Shown: positions 1 to 7,923 of the stretch, piece after piece
How positions within the stretch are numbered: the first letter of the stretch is position 1
Layout: each line of letters begins with the position of its first letter
Assembly: GCF_022695595.1 (NCBI RefSeq)
Contig: NZ_CP074380.1
Coordinates: forward strand, 2,597,501-2,661,500
DNA from: Streptomyces sp. MST-110588
Lineage (GTDB): Bacteria; Actinomycetota; Actinomycetes; Streptomycetales; Streptomycetaceae
Reading direction: 5' to 3'
Length of the DNA stretch: 64,000 bases
The notes under the pieces: generated by a model
Told to the model about the DNA's origin: nothing
Seen by the model: only the letters and a program-made list of their open reading frames with translations
Databases searched by the model: none
Program-made: the position numbers and the translations under genes

Positions 1-395
1 TACGGTCCCTGTTCGCCGGCGTCGTACCGCGCATGCTGGACATCCTCCAGCGCCCGCAGAAGCTGGTCACCGGCATCGGCGGCATGCTGATGCTGACGGT
101 GGCGAACGTGATGTGCCTGGACGCCTCGATCCGGGCGTTCGGCGGCAGCGACGAGATCAGCTACGCGAGCATCGCGGTCGTCTTCCTGGCGGGCAACGCG
201 CTGGGGTCGGCGGCGCCGACGCCGGGCGGGGTGGGCGCGGTGGAGGCCACGCTGACGCTGGGCCTGACGGCGGCCGGGCTGGGCAGCGACATGGCCCTGT
301 CCTCGGTGCTGCTCTTCCGGCTGATGACCTTCTGGCTGCCGGTGCTGCCGGGCTGGCTGGCCTTCACCCATCTGACGCGCAAGGGCGCCGTCTGA
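1..395 (+). CDS. Lysylphosphatidylglycerol synthase TM-region / YbhN-like membrane protein (C-terminal part)
   Basis: Only the last ~130 codons are present; the reading frame is open from the left edge of the window. The peptide is hydrophobic with at least three membrane segments and carries the glycine/proline-rich signature PTPGGVGAVEA typical of the flippase-like LPG_synthase_TM (UPF0104/YbhN) family, which are polytopic membrane proteins linked to lipid transfer or flipping. It ends just before a strong bidirectional terminator and faces moeZ tail to tail. Substrate cannot be told from this fragment. Confidence 0.8.
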   Translation, partial: RSLFAGVVPRMLDILQRPQKLVTGIGGMLMLTVANVMCLDASIRAFGGSDEISYASIAVVFLAGNALGSAAPTPGGVGAVEATLTLGLTAAGLGSDMALSSVLLFRLMTFWLPVLPGWLAFTHLTRKGAV

Positions 396-412
396 CGTAC
401 GGGCGCCGAGCC

Positions 413-478
413 CGTCCCGGGTACGCGAAGGGCCCGCTCGCCGGTGTCGGTGAGCGGGCCCTTCGCGTACCCGGGACG
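413..478. terminator. Bidirectional terminator hairpin
   Basis: Perfect 27-bp inverted repeat (413-439 with 452-478) around a 12-nt loop, lying between the convergent ends of the flippase-like gene and moeZ. No U-tract, as is usual in Streptomyces. Confidence 0.9.
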
Positions 479-509
479 CCCTGGGCTGCTATGTCAGTAC
501 ACCGGTATG

Positions 510-1688
510 TCAGTACACCGGCTTGTGCGGCTCGACCGTGTTGACCCAGCCGATGACGCCGCCGCCGACGTGCACCGCGTCGGCGAAGCCCGCGGACTTC
601 AGGACCGCCAGCACCTCGGCCGAGCGGACCCCCGTCTTGCAGTGCAGGACGATCTTCCGGTCCTGCGGCAGGTCCTGGAGGGCGTTGCCCATCAGGAACT
701 CGTTCTTGGGGATCAGCCTGGCGCCGGGGATCGAGACGATCTCGTACTCGTTGGGCTCACGGACGTCGATGATCTCGATCTTCTCGTCCGCGTCGATCCA
801 CTCCTTGAGCTGCTGGGGAGTGATCGTGGAGCCCGCCGCCGCCTCCTGGGCCTCCTCGGAGACCACGCCGCAGAACGCCTCGTAGTCGATGAGTTCGGTG
901 ACGGTCGGGTTCTCGCCGCAGACCGCGCAGTCCGGGTCCTTGCGCACCTTGACCTGGCGGTACGTCATCTCCAGCGCGTCGTGGATCATCAGGCGGCCGA
1001 CGAGCGGGTCGCCGATGCCGGCCAGCAGCTTGATCGCCTCGTTGACCTGGATGGAGCCGATGGACGCGCACAGCACGCCGAGGACGCCGCCCTCCGCGCA
1101 GGAGGGGACCATGCCCGGCGGCGGGGGCTCGGGGTACAGGCAGCGGTAGCAGGGCCCGTGCTCGGACCAGAACACCGACGCCTGGCCGTCGAAGCGGTAG
1201 ATCGAACCCCATACGTACGGCTTGCCCAGCAGCACGCAGGCGTCGTTGACCAGGTAGCGGGTGGCGAAGTTGTCCGTACCGTCCACGATCAGGTCGTACT
1301 GCGCGAAGATCTCCATGACGTTCGTGGAGTCCAGCCGCTCTTCGTGCAGATTGACCGTGACGTACGGGTTGATGCCCAGGACGGTGTCCCGCGCGGAGGC
1401 GGCCTTGGAGCGCCCGATGTCCGCCTGGCTGTGGATGATCTGGCGCTGCAGGTTCGACTCGTCGACCTCGTCGAACTCCACGATGCCCAGCGTGCCGACA
1501 CCGGCCGCGGCCAGGTACATCAGCGCGGGCGACCCCAGGCCGCCGGCGCCGACGCACAGCACCTTGGCGTTCTTCAGCCGCTTCTGCCCGTCCATCCCGA
1601 CGTCCGGGATGATCAGGTGGCGGGAGTACCTGCGGACCTCGTCGACGGTGAGCTCGGAGGCCGGCTCGACCAGGGGTGGCAGCGACAC
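510..1688 (-). CDS. moeZ: Adenylyltransferase/sulfurtransferase MoeZ
   Basis: Fused E1-like (ThiF/MoeB) adenylation domain plus C-terminal rhodanese domain, about 392 aa. Visible motifs: nucleotide-binding VGAGGLGSP near residue 46, two zinc CxxC pairs (CYRC near 180, CAVC near 254), and the rhodanese active site CKTGVR with Cys near 350. The family activates the C-terminus of ubiquitin-like sulfur carrier proteins and passes sulfur to them for molybdopterin, thiamin, cysteine or thiolated tRNA and natural-product synthesis. I chose the GTG at 1688, which has GAGG 6 nt upstream, over an in-frame TTG at 1703. It follows the spherulin-like gene by about 106 nt on the same strand, and its own terminator lies at 413-478. 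Confidence 0.95.
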   Translation of the reverse strand: MSLPPLVEPASELTVDEVRRYSRHLIIPDVGMDGQKRLKNAKVLCVGAGGLGSPALMYLAAAGVGTLGIVEFDEVDESNLQRQIIHSQADIGRSKAASARDTVLGINPYVTVNLHEERLDSTNVMEIFAQYDLIVDGTDNFATRYLVNDACVLLGKPYVWGSIYRFDGQASVFWSEHGPCYRCLYPEPPPPGMVPSCAEGGVLGVLCASIGSIQVNEAIKLLAGIGDPLVGRLMIHDALEMTYRQVKVRKDPDCAVCGENPTVTELIDYEAFCGVVSEEAQEAAAGSTITPQQLKEWIDADEKIEIIDVREPNEYEIVSIPGARLIPKNEFLMGNALQDLPQDRKIVLHCKTGVRSAEVLAVLKSAGFADAVHVGGGVIGWVNTVEPHKPVY

Positions 1689-1794
1689 GGAAGACCTCAA
1701 CAAGGGTTGGCCGATATCTCGGTGGCGCCCTCACCCGCCCGGCCGGAGCCGGGAAGGGGGACGCCGTTCTCCCGTAACACTGCCACGCCCTTCT

Positions 1795-2673
1795 TCATTC
1801 CGAGACACCCGGTCCGATGTGCGAGACAAAGGCGTCCCAGTGGCCGGGCAGCGACTCCCAGGCGTCGCCCTCCCGGTCCGTCCGGTCGGTGAAGCAGACC
1901 GTTCCGGCGCGCTGCTCGCGGGCGATGTCCAGGGCCTCTTCCAGGTGTGCGCGCGGCAGGCCGTGCACGAGGTGGCAGAAGCGCTCAGGGGGGTGCCCGG
2001 CCGTCCATTCCGGGGCCCGCGACCGGCGGTAGGCGCTCCAGGGGCCGCGGAAGGTGACCAGTTGGTCGGCGGTGGTGACGTAGTCCGGATGCGGTGGGAC
2101 GCCGTGGTCACCGACGAGGTACCCGCCGTCCGTCAGCGCCCGCAGCACCTCGGACAGCCTCCGCATTCCGGACACCCCCGTCCGGTCCGTGGGACAGCGG
2201 TCCAGCCAGAAGCCGTCGGCCTTGTACCACTCCAGGAAGCGGCGGGCGTCGTCGGTCAGCTCGCCCAAGGGGCGGCTGCCGTGCCGTACGTCGAGGTGGC
2301 CCAGCAGTCGGACGCCGGCGTCCCGCAACTGGGCCGCGGCGGGCAGGCAGTACGGATCGGGCCGGGAGCCGGGGCCGCGCGCCACGTTCAGCACGGCCCA
2401 GTGCAGCGGCGGCAGGACACCCGGAGGGCTCTCCCCGGCCGTCCCGCCGGCCACCGGCGCCCCGGCGGCCCCCCTGGGGGCTCTCCCGGCCGCTCCCCTG
2501 GGGGCACCTCCTGCCGCTCCCCGATCCTGGGTCAACCCTCTCGCCAGGCGCAGCAGTTCGGCCCATTCGGTGGGGGCGAGCAGCGGGTGGGCGAAGCCCG
2601 GGGCGCCGATGCCGAGCGGCCCCGTGCCGGTCGCGGCGGGTGCGGGACCGGCGGGGGTGGTCAGATACGACAT
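1795..2673 (-). CDS. Spherulation-specific family 4 (spherulin-4-like) protein
   Basis: 292 aa. The C-terminal two thirds read as a TIM-barrel Spherulin4 domain (related to the GH114/PelA-type glycosidase fold): LLGHLDVRHG, an acidic YKADGFWLDRCP strand end and a conserved aromatic C-terminus. Residues about 48-80 are a low-complexity Ala/Gly/Arg/Pro insertion built from a short repeat (APRGAAG). No signal peptide is visible. Its ATG lies inside the end of the epimerase gene (13-nt overlap), so it is probably translated by coupling. In the context of a PelF-like glycosyltransferase I infer a role in processing or metabolising an exopolysaccharide; the substrate is unknown. Confidence 0.8.
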   Translation of the reverse strand: MSYLTTPAGPAPAATGTGPLGIGAPGFAHPLLAPTEWAELLRLARGLTQDRGAAGGAPRGAAGRAPRGAAGAPVAGGTAGESPPGVLPPLHWAVLNVARGPGSRPDPYCLPAAAQLRDAGVRLLGHLDVRHGSRPLGELTDDARRFLEWYKADGFWLDRCPTDRTGVSGMRRLSEVLRALTDGGYLVGDHGVPPHPDYVTTADQLVTFRGPWSAYRRSRAPEWTAGHPPERFCHLVHGLPRAHLEEALDIAREQRAGTVCFTDRTDREGDAWESLPGHWDAFVSHIGPGVSE

Positions 2674-3634
2674 GCGGCCTCCATCCAGATGTCGGCGAGG
2701 GACTCCTCCAGGCCGATCCGCGGGCGCCAGCCCAGCCGGTCGCGCGCGGTGCGCACGTCCGCCTGCTGCCAGGTGCCGCAGCCGTCCGGATAGGGGTACG
2801 TCGGCGGGCCCCCCGGGTGTTCAGCGGACGGCGCGGGGATGCCCGGACGGGCACCGTGGCCGGCCGCGGGTGGCCGGGCGCCCCGTCCGGCTCGTGCAGC
2901 GCGCCGCCGAACCCGGCGACCCTGGCCAGGACGGCGGCGGCCTCGCGCAGCCGTACGGCACGGCCCGTACCGATGTTGACCACCCCTTGTGCGGCGGACA
3001 GCGAGGCCGCGTGCACGGCCCGCGCCACGTCCCGTACGTCCACGAAGTCGCGCTGCACGCCGAGCCCGCCAAGCCTCAGCTCCGTGTCACCGGACTGCAT
3101 CGCGCGGCGCATCGCCTCGGCGAGCCGACCCAGCGGCGAGCCCGCGGGAGTGCCGGGGCCCACCGGGGAGAAGACCCGCAGCACGACGGCGTCCAGCCCG
3201 GAGCCAAGCACCAGTTCGGTGGCGGCGAGCTTGCTGACCCCGTACGGCCCTCCGGGGCGCGGCACCGCGTCCTCGGCGGTCGAGGAGCCGGGCTGCGAGG
3301 GCCCGTACTCGGCCGAGCAGCCCAGGTGCACCAGGCGGGCCCCGCAGCCGCTGCGGCGCAGCGACTCGCAGATCGTGGCGACCGCGACGGTGTTGTGCCG
3401 GGTCAGGTCGCGGGCGCCGCCGCGGGTGGTGCCCGCGCAGTTGATGACCACGCCGGGGTGGACGGCGTCCAGGAAGCGGGTCAGCGCGCCGGGACTGCCG
3501 GTGGCCAGGTCGAAGCGTACGTCGGCGTCGTCGCCGCGCCCGAGAGCGGTGAGCTGGACGGCGGGGTCGGCGAGCAGGCGGTCGGCGACGTAGCGGCCGA
3601 GGTACCCGTTGGCACCGATGAGCAGCACCCTCAT
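2661..3634 (-). CDS. NAD-dependent epimerase/dehydratase (apparent frameshift)
   Basis: Extended short-chain dehydrogenase: N-terminal Rossmann motif GANGYLG at residues 7-13, catalytic YGVSK (Tyr131, Lys135) and the QRDFVDVRDVARA segment typical of nucleotide-sugar epimerases. The N-terminal frame (ATG at 3634) runs to about 2800-2890. The expected C-terminus (YPYPDGCGTWQQADV, then DRLGWRPRI, ending ACRI) continues in a different frame to the TGA at 2661-2663. The span of 974 nt is one base short of a multiple of three, so one base looks deleted (or two inserted) in a G/C-rich stretch that includes a run of six C. Could be a sequencing error or real decay. Likely makes a sugar nucleotide for the neighbouring glycosyltransferase. 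Confidence 0.75.
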
Positions 3635-3696
3635 CGTGCGACTCCCCGGTGCCGGTGGTGGTGTGCGGTGGGGTGGACGTTCATGTGTCGTGCTCC

Positions 3697-3945
3697 TCAG
3701 GAGGGGTGGATGACGTGGTGCGGTCCCGACGGCGCGGTAGGCGTCCGCGTCGGGGCCGGTATGGGGGTGGCGGGCCGCCTCTGGGTGTGCCTGGAGGCGG
3801 CGGCCGTTCTTTCGGGGTGGCGTTCGCCCGGGTGTGGGCGTGCGTTCGCGTACGGGCGGGTGCTCGGGTACGGGCATGTGCTCGCGTAGGGGCGGATGCT
3901 CGCGTACGGGCGGGTGCTCGAACGGGGTGGTCGGCGTTCGGTCAT
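3697..3945 (-). CDS. Small coupled ORF, unrecognised (possible displaced N-terminus of the epimerase)
   Basis: 82 codons whose ATG overlaps the stop of the upstream membrane-protein gene as ATGA (3942-3945), the usual sign of translational coupling. The peptide is low complexity, rich in Arg, Pro, Thr and Tyr, with a six-residue periodicity produced by an 18-bp tandem repeat in the DNA. No domain is recognisable. It may be a meaningless leader, or the true beginning of the epimerase (which would then need a further frame change before 3634), because the coupled start would otherwise serve nothing. Confidence 0.3.
   Translation of the reverse strand: MTERRPPRSSTRPYASIRPYASTCPYPSTRPYANARPHPGERHPERTAAASRHTQRRPATPIPAPTRTPTAPSGPHHVIHPS
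3829..3918. repeat. 18-bp minisatellite, about 5 copies
   Basis: Five tandem degenerate 18-bp units; the unit at 3847-3864 (CGCGTACGGGCGGGTGCT) recurs exactly at 3901-3918, with variants at 3829, 3865 and 3883. A multiple of three, so the overlapping frame is kept. It has no spacers and is not a CRISPR array. Confidence 0.85.
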
Positions 3946-5384
3946 GGTCGCCGCGCCTTCGGGCCGCCCCCGGCGCCCGCGGCCCCGGCTCCGGCACCGC
4001 GGTCGGGGGCGTGGGCCGAGGCGCCGGCCAGGACGCGCAGCCCGTACAGCAGCAGGCCGAGTGCGGCGGTCCCGCAGGCCGTGGCCGCAACGACGGCCGG
4101 GCCGCACGCCGACACCGCCGACGCCACCGGCGTCCCGGCCGCGCCCAGGCCCGGCAGCCGGCCCGCCAGCGGCGCGGCCAGGGCTGCGGCCTCCACGGCA
4201 CAGGCGGCGGCCGGGCCGGCCACCGCCGCCGTACGGAAGCCGTGCACGGCGAGCAGCCGGGCGAGGAAGAGCAGCGTGCCCAGGGCCGCGGCTGCGGCCA
4301 CCGCCCCTGTCCCGGCGCCGCCGAGGGCCGCGTCGGCGGCGATGAGCAGCGCGAGCAGCGCCCCCAGGAACAGCGCGGTCGCGCTCAGCAGAAGCGGCCG
4401 GACCCGGCCCGCGAACTCCCCCAGCCCCCTGCTGCGCGCCAGCCCGCGCCGGGCGCGCACCGCGAACCACCGCGCGCATCCGGCCGCCGGCGCCACCGCG
4501 CAGGCCAGCGCGATGACGGTGGCGTACGGGAACCGCCACGGGTCGTACGGGGCGGCATCCGGCCCGTACACCGTGAGCCGGACGAGCAGCCGGTCGCCGG
4601 AGAGCAGGTAGGCGAGCAGCCAGCAGGTCCACAGGCCGGTCGTGGCGGCCGGCCGGTGCCGCGCGCGCAGCGGACCGAGCCCGAGGCTCAGCCGCAGCGC
4701 GAGGGCGACGAGCAGGGCACCGGTGACCGCTACCGCGGGGCGGGCCCAGGGAGCCGAGAGGGCGCTCTCCGGGCGGACGGAGGCGAGCGCGGCGGCGGTC
4801 GCGGCGCACACCGCGCCGGGGAGCAGTTGCAGCGTGCCTCGCAGGCGTACGGAGCCACGGACGGGCCCGGGGCGGCCGGCGGGCCCGAAGGGAGCGGGGC
4901 CGTAGCCGCTGCCCTGCCTCTGTGGCCTCTCCAACCCCTCTGATCCTTCTGGCCTCTCTGACTCCTCCAGCCCCTGTGCCTCTTCCGGTCCCTCCTGCCC
5001 CTTCTGCCGCTCTGTCGCCGCCACGGCCGGCTGCTCGGCGCGCGGCACCCGGGCGTACAGCTCCTCGGCCAGCGAGAAGACGTCGCGGTGGCGATAGCGG
5101 GCAGCCGTGCGGTCGGTGACGCCGTGGGCCTCCAGTCCGGCCGCGATCTCCAACGGGTCGACGGCCCGCTCACACAGCACCCGGTGCTGGTGCATCAGCG
5201 CCCGCACCGGGTCGGCGGGGCCGCGCCGGGGAGCGCGCAGGCCGGTCCGCCCGGCGGAGTCGGCAGGCGTCGCGGAGTCCGTACGGGCCACGGAGTACGG
5301 ACGTGCCCCGGAGTCCGTACGGGCCACGGAGTCCGTACGCGTCCGGGGGTCGTCCGCCCCGGCTCCCGTTTCAGGTCCGGTCAT
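3942..5384 (-). CDS. Polytopic membrane protein of the PelF-like locus
   Basis: About 480 aa. The N-terminus (first ~60 residues) is a low-complexity repeat of VARTDS-like units. It is followed by a conserved cytoplasmic segment with HQHRVLCERAVDPLEIAAGL and RYRHRDVFSLAEELY, then a charged linker rich in Glu, Gln and Gly, then about 9-10 hydrophobic segments to the end. The ATG at 5384 has GAGAGG upstream and overlaps the glycosyltransferase stop by 14 nt. An upstream in-frame GTG (5408) is less likely. It may be a polysaccharide export or flippase component (a PelG-like role is possible by position), but sequence alone does not show that. Confidence 0.75.
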   Translation of the reverse strand: MTGPETGAGADDPRTRTDSVARTDSGARPYSVARTDSATPADSAGRTGLRAPRRGPADPVRALMHQHRVLCERAVDPLEIAAGLEAHGVTDRTAARYRHRDVFSLAEELYARVPRAEQPAVAATERQKGQEGPEEAQGLEESERPEGSEGLERPQRQGSGYGPAPFGPAGRPGPVRGSVRLRGTLQLLPGAVCAATAAALASVRPESALSAPWARPAVAVTGALLVALALRLSLGLGPLRARHRPAATTGLWTCWLLAYLLSGDRLLVRLTVYGPDAAPYDPWRFPYATVIALACAVAPAAGCARWFAVRARRGLARSRGLGEFAGRVRPLLLSATALFLGALLALLIAADAALGGAGTGAVAAAAALGTLLFLARLLAVHGFRTAAVAGPAAACAVEAAALAAPLAGRLPGLGAAGTPVASAVSACGPAVVAATACGTAALGLLLYGLRVLAGASAHAPDRGAGAGAAGAGGGPKARRP

Positions 5385-7701
5385 GGCCCTGCCCCTCTCC
5401 CTGATCACCGGTACCGGGCGCGCACGCGGGTCCGTGAACGGTCACCGGCCCCTGCGTGGCCGCCGCTTCCCAGGCAGAAGCGGCGGCGGACGCGGTGGTG
5501 GTGGTGGGGGGGGTGGAGGTGTCAGCCGGGAAGGAAACAGGGCCGGCCCCCGGGACGAGACCGGGGCCGAGACCGGGACCGGAACCAGGGCCGGGACCAG
5601 GGCCCGGGACGAGGCCGGGACCAGGACCGGGACCCGGGACGGAGTCCGAAACGGAGTTGGCAACGGGGCCGTCCGGTCCGGTGTCCGCCCACTTCGGGGC
5701 GCGTCCGGAGGGAGCCGCCGCCCGGCCGCCGCCGCGCCCGCCCGCCCATCGGCCCGGGACATGGGACTCGGCGGGCCGGGCGAAGAGCCGCGGTACGCCG
5801 TCCGCGTCCCGGACCGGGCGGCCGGCCGGTCGGCCCGGCGCATGCGAGATCAGTTCCAGGTAAATGCTGCTAAATGCCGCGATGTTCTGCTCCGCGGTGA
5901 ACAGTTCGAGTGCGCGGGCACGCGCCGCCGCACCCAGCCGGGCCCGCCGCTCGGGGTCGCGCAGCAGGGCCAGACAGGCGTCGGCGAGCGCGCGCGGGTT
6001 GCGGGGCGGCACCACCAGTCCCGTACCGCCGATGATCTCGCACACCGCGCCGGCGTCGGTGGACACCGTCGCCCGGCCGCAGAACATCGCCTCCACCAGG
6101 GAGCGCGGAAAGCCCTCGACGGTGCTGGAGAGCACCACCACCGCCCCGGCGGCGTACGCGTCCTGCGGACACGGCGCGTCCGGGCTGCCGATCTCCTCGA
6201 AGGACACCGGGTTCTCACCGACCGTCAGGGCGTCGGCGGCCTCGTCCGGGAAGAGCTGGGCGGCCAGCGCGCGGCAGTGCGCGAGGTAGGCCGTGGCCTG
6301 CGGGCCGTGGCCGGCCGCGCCGACGATCCGCAGCGTGGCGTGCGGCTCGGCCTCGTGGATCTTCGCGAAGGCGTGCAGCAGCGAGATCAGGTCCTTGGCG
6401 GGCTCGACGGTACCGAGCCACACCAGCGTCTTGGAGTCGTCGGCCGCGGCGTCGGGCACCGCCGTGAAAGGGCTCGCGTCCATGCCCGGATAGACCGTGC
6501 GCAGCCGTGCGCGGTCCGCGCCGCACCGCTCCTGCCAGCGCCGTACGTGGGTGTTGCCCGGGGTGATCAGTGACGCCCCGGCGTATGTCTCGGCGGCCAG
6601 CGCGCCCTGGAAGGCGGCCAGCAGGGCACGTACGGGCGCGCTCAAGGGTGAGGCGGCACGGGCGAGGTAGTGCTCGCGTAGCCGTACACCGCATTCGGTG
6701 ACCAGCAGCGGCGTACCGAAGAAGCGTTTGGTCAGGAGTCCCGGCAGGGCCGCCGCGCCTCCGGAGGTGGCATGGCACAGGTCCACCCCGCCGAGGCCGG
6801 CGGCCGGGTCCTCGCCGTACCAGTCCAGCGACAGGGGGCGCAGCGCCCGTTCGAGCTGTTCGGTGACGGACAGCAGGTCCCGGACCTGCGCACCGTGGGC
6901 GGCGCGGAGCGCTCCGGGTGCGTGGCAGACCGCCTCCAGGATGCGTACGGCCTGCTCGGAGCGGAGCAGGGCGGGCAGGTCACCGCAGGTACGGGCCAGT
7001 TCGGCGAGCCCGTAGAGACCGCTGGCGAAACGGTCCGCCTCACCGGTCCCGGTTCTGTGCCCCGTTCTGCCTCCGGTTCCGGCCCCGGCTCCGGTCCCAC
7101 GCTCTGCTTCATACGCTCCTCGGTACGCATCCGGAGCCGCACCCGTGGCCGGGCCGCCGGTTCCGTCCGCGCCCCGGGCTGCGGTTCCGCCACCGCCGCC
7201 GGGTCCCGTATCGGCCCCACCACTCCTACCGGCCGTTCCGTACGCTCCGATTCCGCCCCCGGGACGGTCGGCGCCTGCGTTCACGGCGCCCCGCACCCCC
7301 GGGCCGGCACCGGCCGTACGGAACGCGGTCGCCAGGTCGCCGAAGTGCTCCGCGAAGCGCCTCCGGGCGTGCCGCCCGGCTCCGCGCCCCCTGCGTCCTT
7401 CGGGGCGGCAGCGGAGTTCGTCAGGCAGTTCGCCCCACAGGGGCGCGGTCCGCACCAGCCGTACGCGGCCCGGCGTTTCACCGGCGGCGCCCTCCGCACC
7501 CTGCCTACGGCCGCCCCGGCCATTCCGGTTTCCCTGGTCACCCCGGTCACCCCGGACCCACGCCTCCTGCCGGGCCTCCCAACTGAGGGCGTACACCTCG
7601 AATTCATGGCTCGTGAGCCCGCGTACGAGCCGGTCGCACCACCCGTGCGACTCACCGGACGCGTACGGATAGCCACCCTCGGTAAGCAAGCCGATGCGCA
7701 C
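5371..7701 (-). CDS. GT4-family glycosyltransferase with PelF-like (DUF3492) N-terminus
   Basis: 776 aa. The N-terminus GLLTEGGYPYASGESHGWCD matches the start of PelF-type glycosyltransferases (DUF3492). The core, roughly residues 300-660, is a GT-B retaining transferase: HATSGG near 307, WLGTVEPAKDL near 425, and the nucleotide-sugar-binding EGFPRSLVE (E-x7-E) near 525-533. Residues about 75-220 and the last ~120 residues are long Gly/Pro/Arg low-complexity insertions, including many GP dipeptide repeats, so the protein is much longer than PelF (about 500 aa). GTG start. It heads an operon whose genes overlap. Likely polymerises an exopolysaccharide at the membrane from a UDP-sugar; the sugar is unknown. 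Confidence 0.85.
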   Translation of the reverse strand: MRIGLLTEGGYPYASGESHGWCDRLVRGLTSHEFEVYALSWEARQEAWVRGDRGDQGNRNGRGGRRQGAEGAAGETPGRVRLVRTAPLWGELPDELRCRPEGRRGRGAGRHARRRFAEHFGDLATAFRTAGAGPGVRGAVNAGADRPGGGIGAYGTAGRSGGADTGPGGGGGTAARGADGTGGPATGAAPDAYRGAYEAERGTGAGAGTGGRTGHRTGTGEADRFASGLYGLAELARTCGDLPALLRSEQAVRILEAVCHAPGALRAAHGAQVRDLLSVTEQLERALRPLSLDWYGEDPAAGLGGVDLCHATSGGAAALPGLLTKRFFGTPLLVTECGVRLREHYLARAASPLSAPVRALLAAFQGALAAETYAGASLITPGNTHVRRWQERCGADRARLRTVYPGMDASPFTAVPDAAADDSKTLVWLGTVEPAKDLISLLHAFAKIHEAEPHATLRIVGAAGHGPQATAYLAHCRALAAQLFPDEAADALTVGENPVSFEEIGSPDAPCPQDAYAAGAVVVLSSTVEGFPRSLVEAMFCGRATVSTDAGAVCEIIGGTGLVVPPRNPRALADACLALLRDPERRARLGAAARARALELFTAEQNIAAFSSIYLELISHAPGRPAGRPVRDADGVPRLFARPAESHVPGRWAGGRGGGRAAAPSGRAPKWADTGPDGPVANSVSDSVPGPGPGPGLVPGPGPGPGSGPGLGPGLVPGAGPVSFPADTSTPPTTTTASAAASAWEAAATQGPVTVHGPACAPGTGDQGEGQGHDRT

Positions 7702-7783
7702 GAGCGCACCCCCGTTCTCCCCTGTCGGCGTCCCGGACCGACGGCCACGCCGTCATCCGCAGGAAGAAGTTATGCAACGGGCG

Positions 7784-7819
7784 CGGTGGTGCGGCGGACG
7801 GTTGTCCGTCGCACCACCG
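7784..7819 (-). terminator. Hairpin terminator after the DUF3152 gene
   Basis: 16-bp stem (7784-7799 with 7804-7819, one G-U pair) and a 4-nt loop, located downstream of the DUF3152 stop and upstream of the glycosyltransferase start, separating the two transcription units. Confidence 0.75.
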
Positions 7820-7923
7820 GAAGGGGTGAACCCACGTAACTTTCCGCCCCGAGGGCGTTTCAGGGCGCTATGCGGTCGCGGGAATGCGCCCCGCGGCCGG
7901 CAGGACCGCCGGGGCAGTGCGTG

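Noticed and set aside
444..1892. A 482-codon plus-strand frame over moeZ
   Set aside because: Shadow of moeZ; the minus-strand protein has all catalytic motifs.
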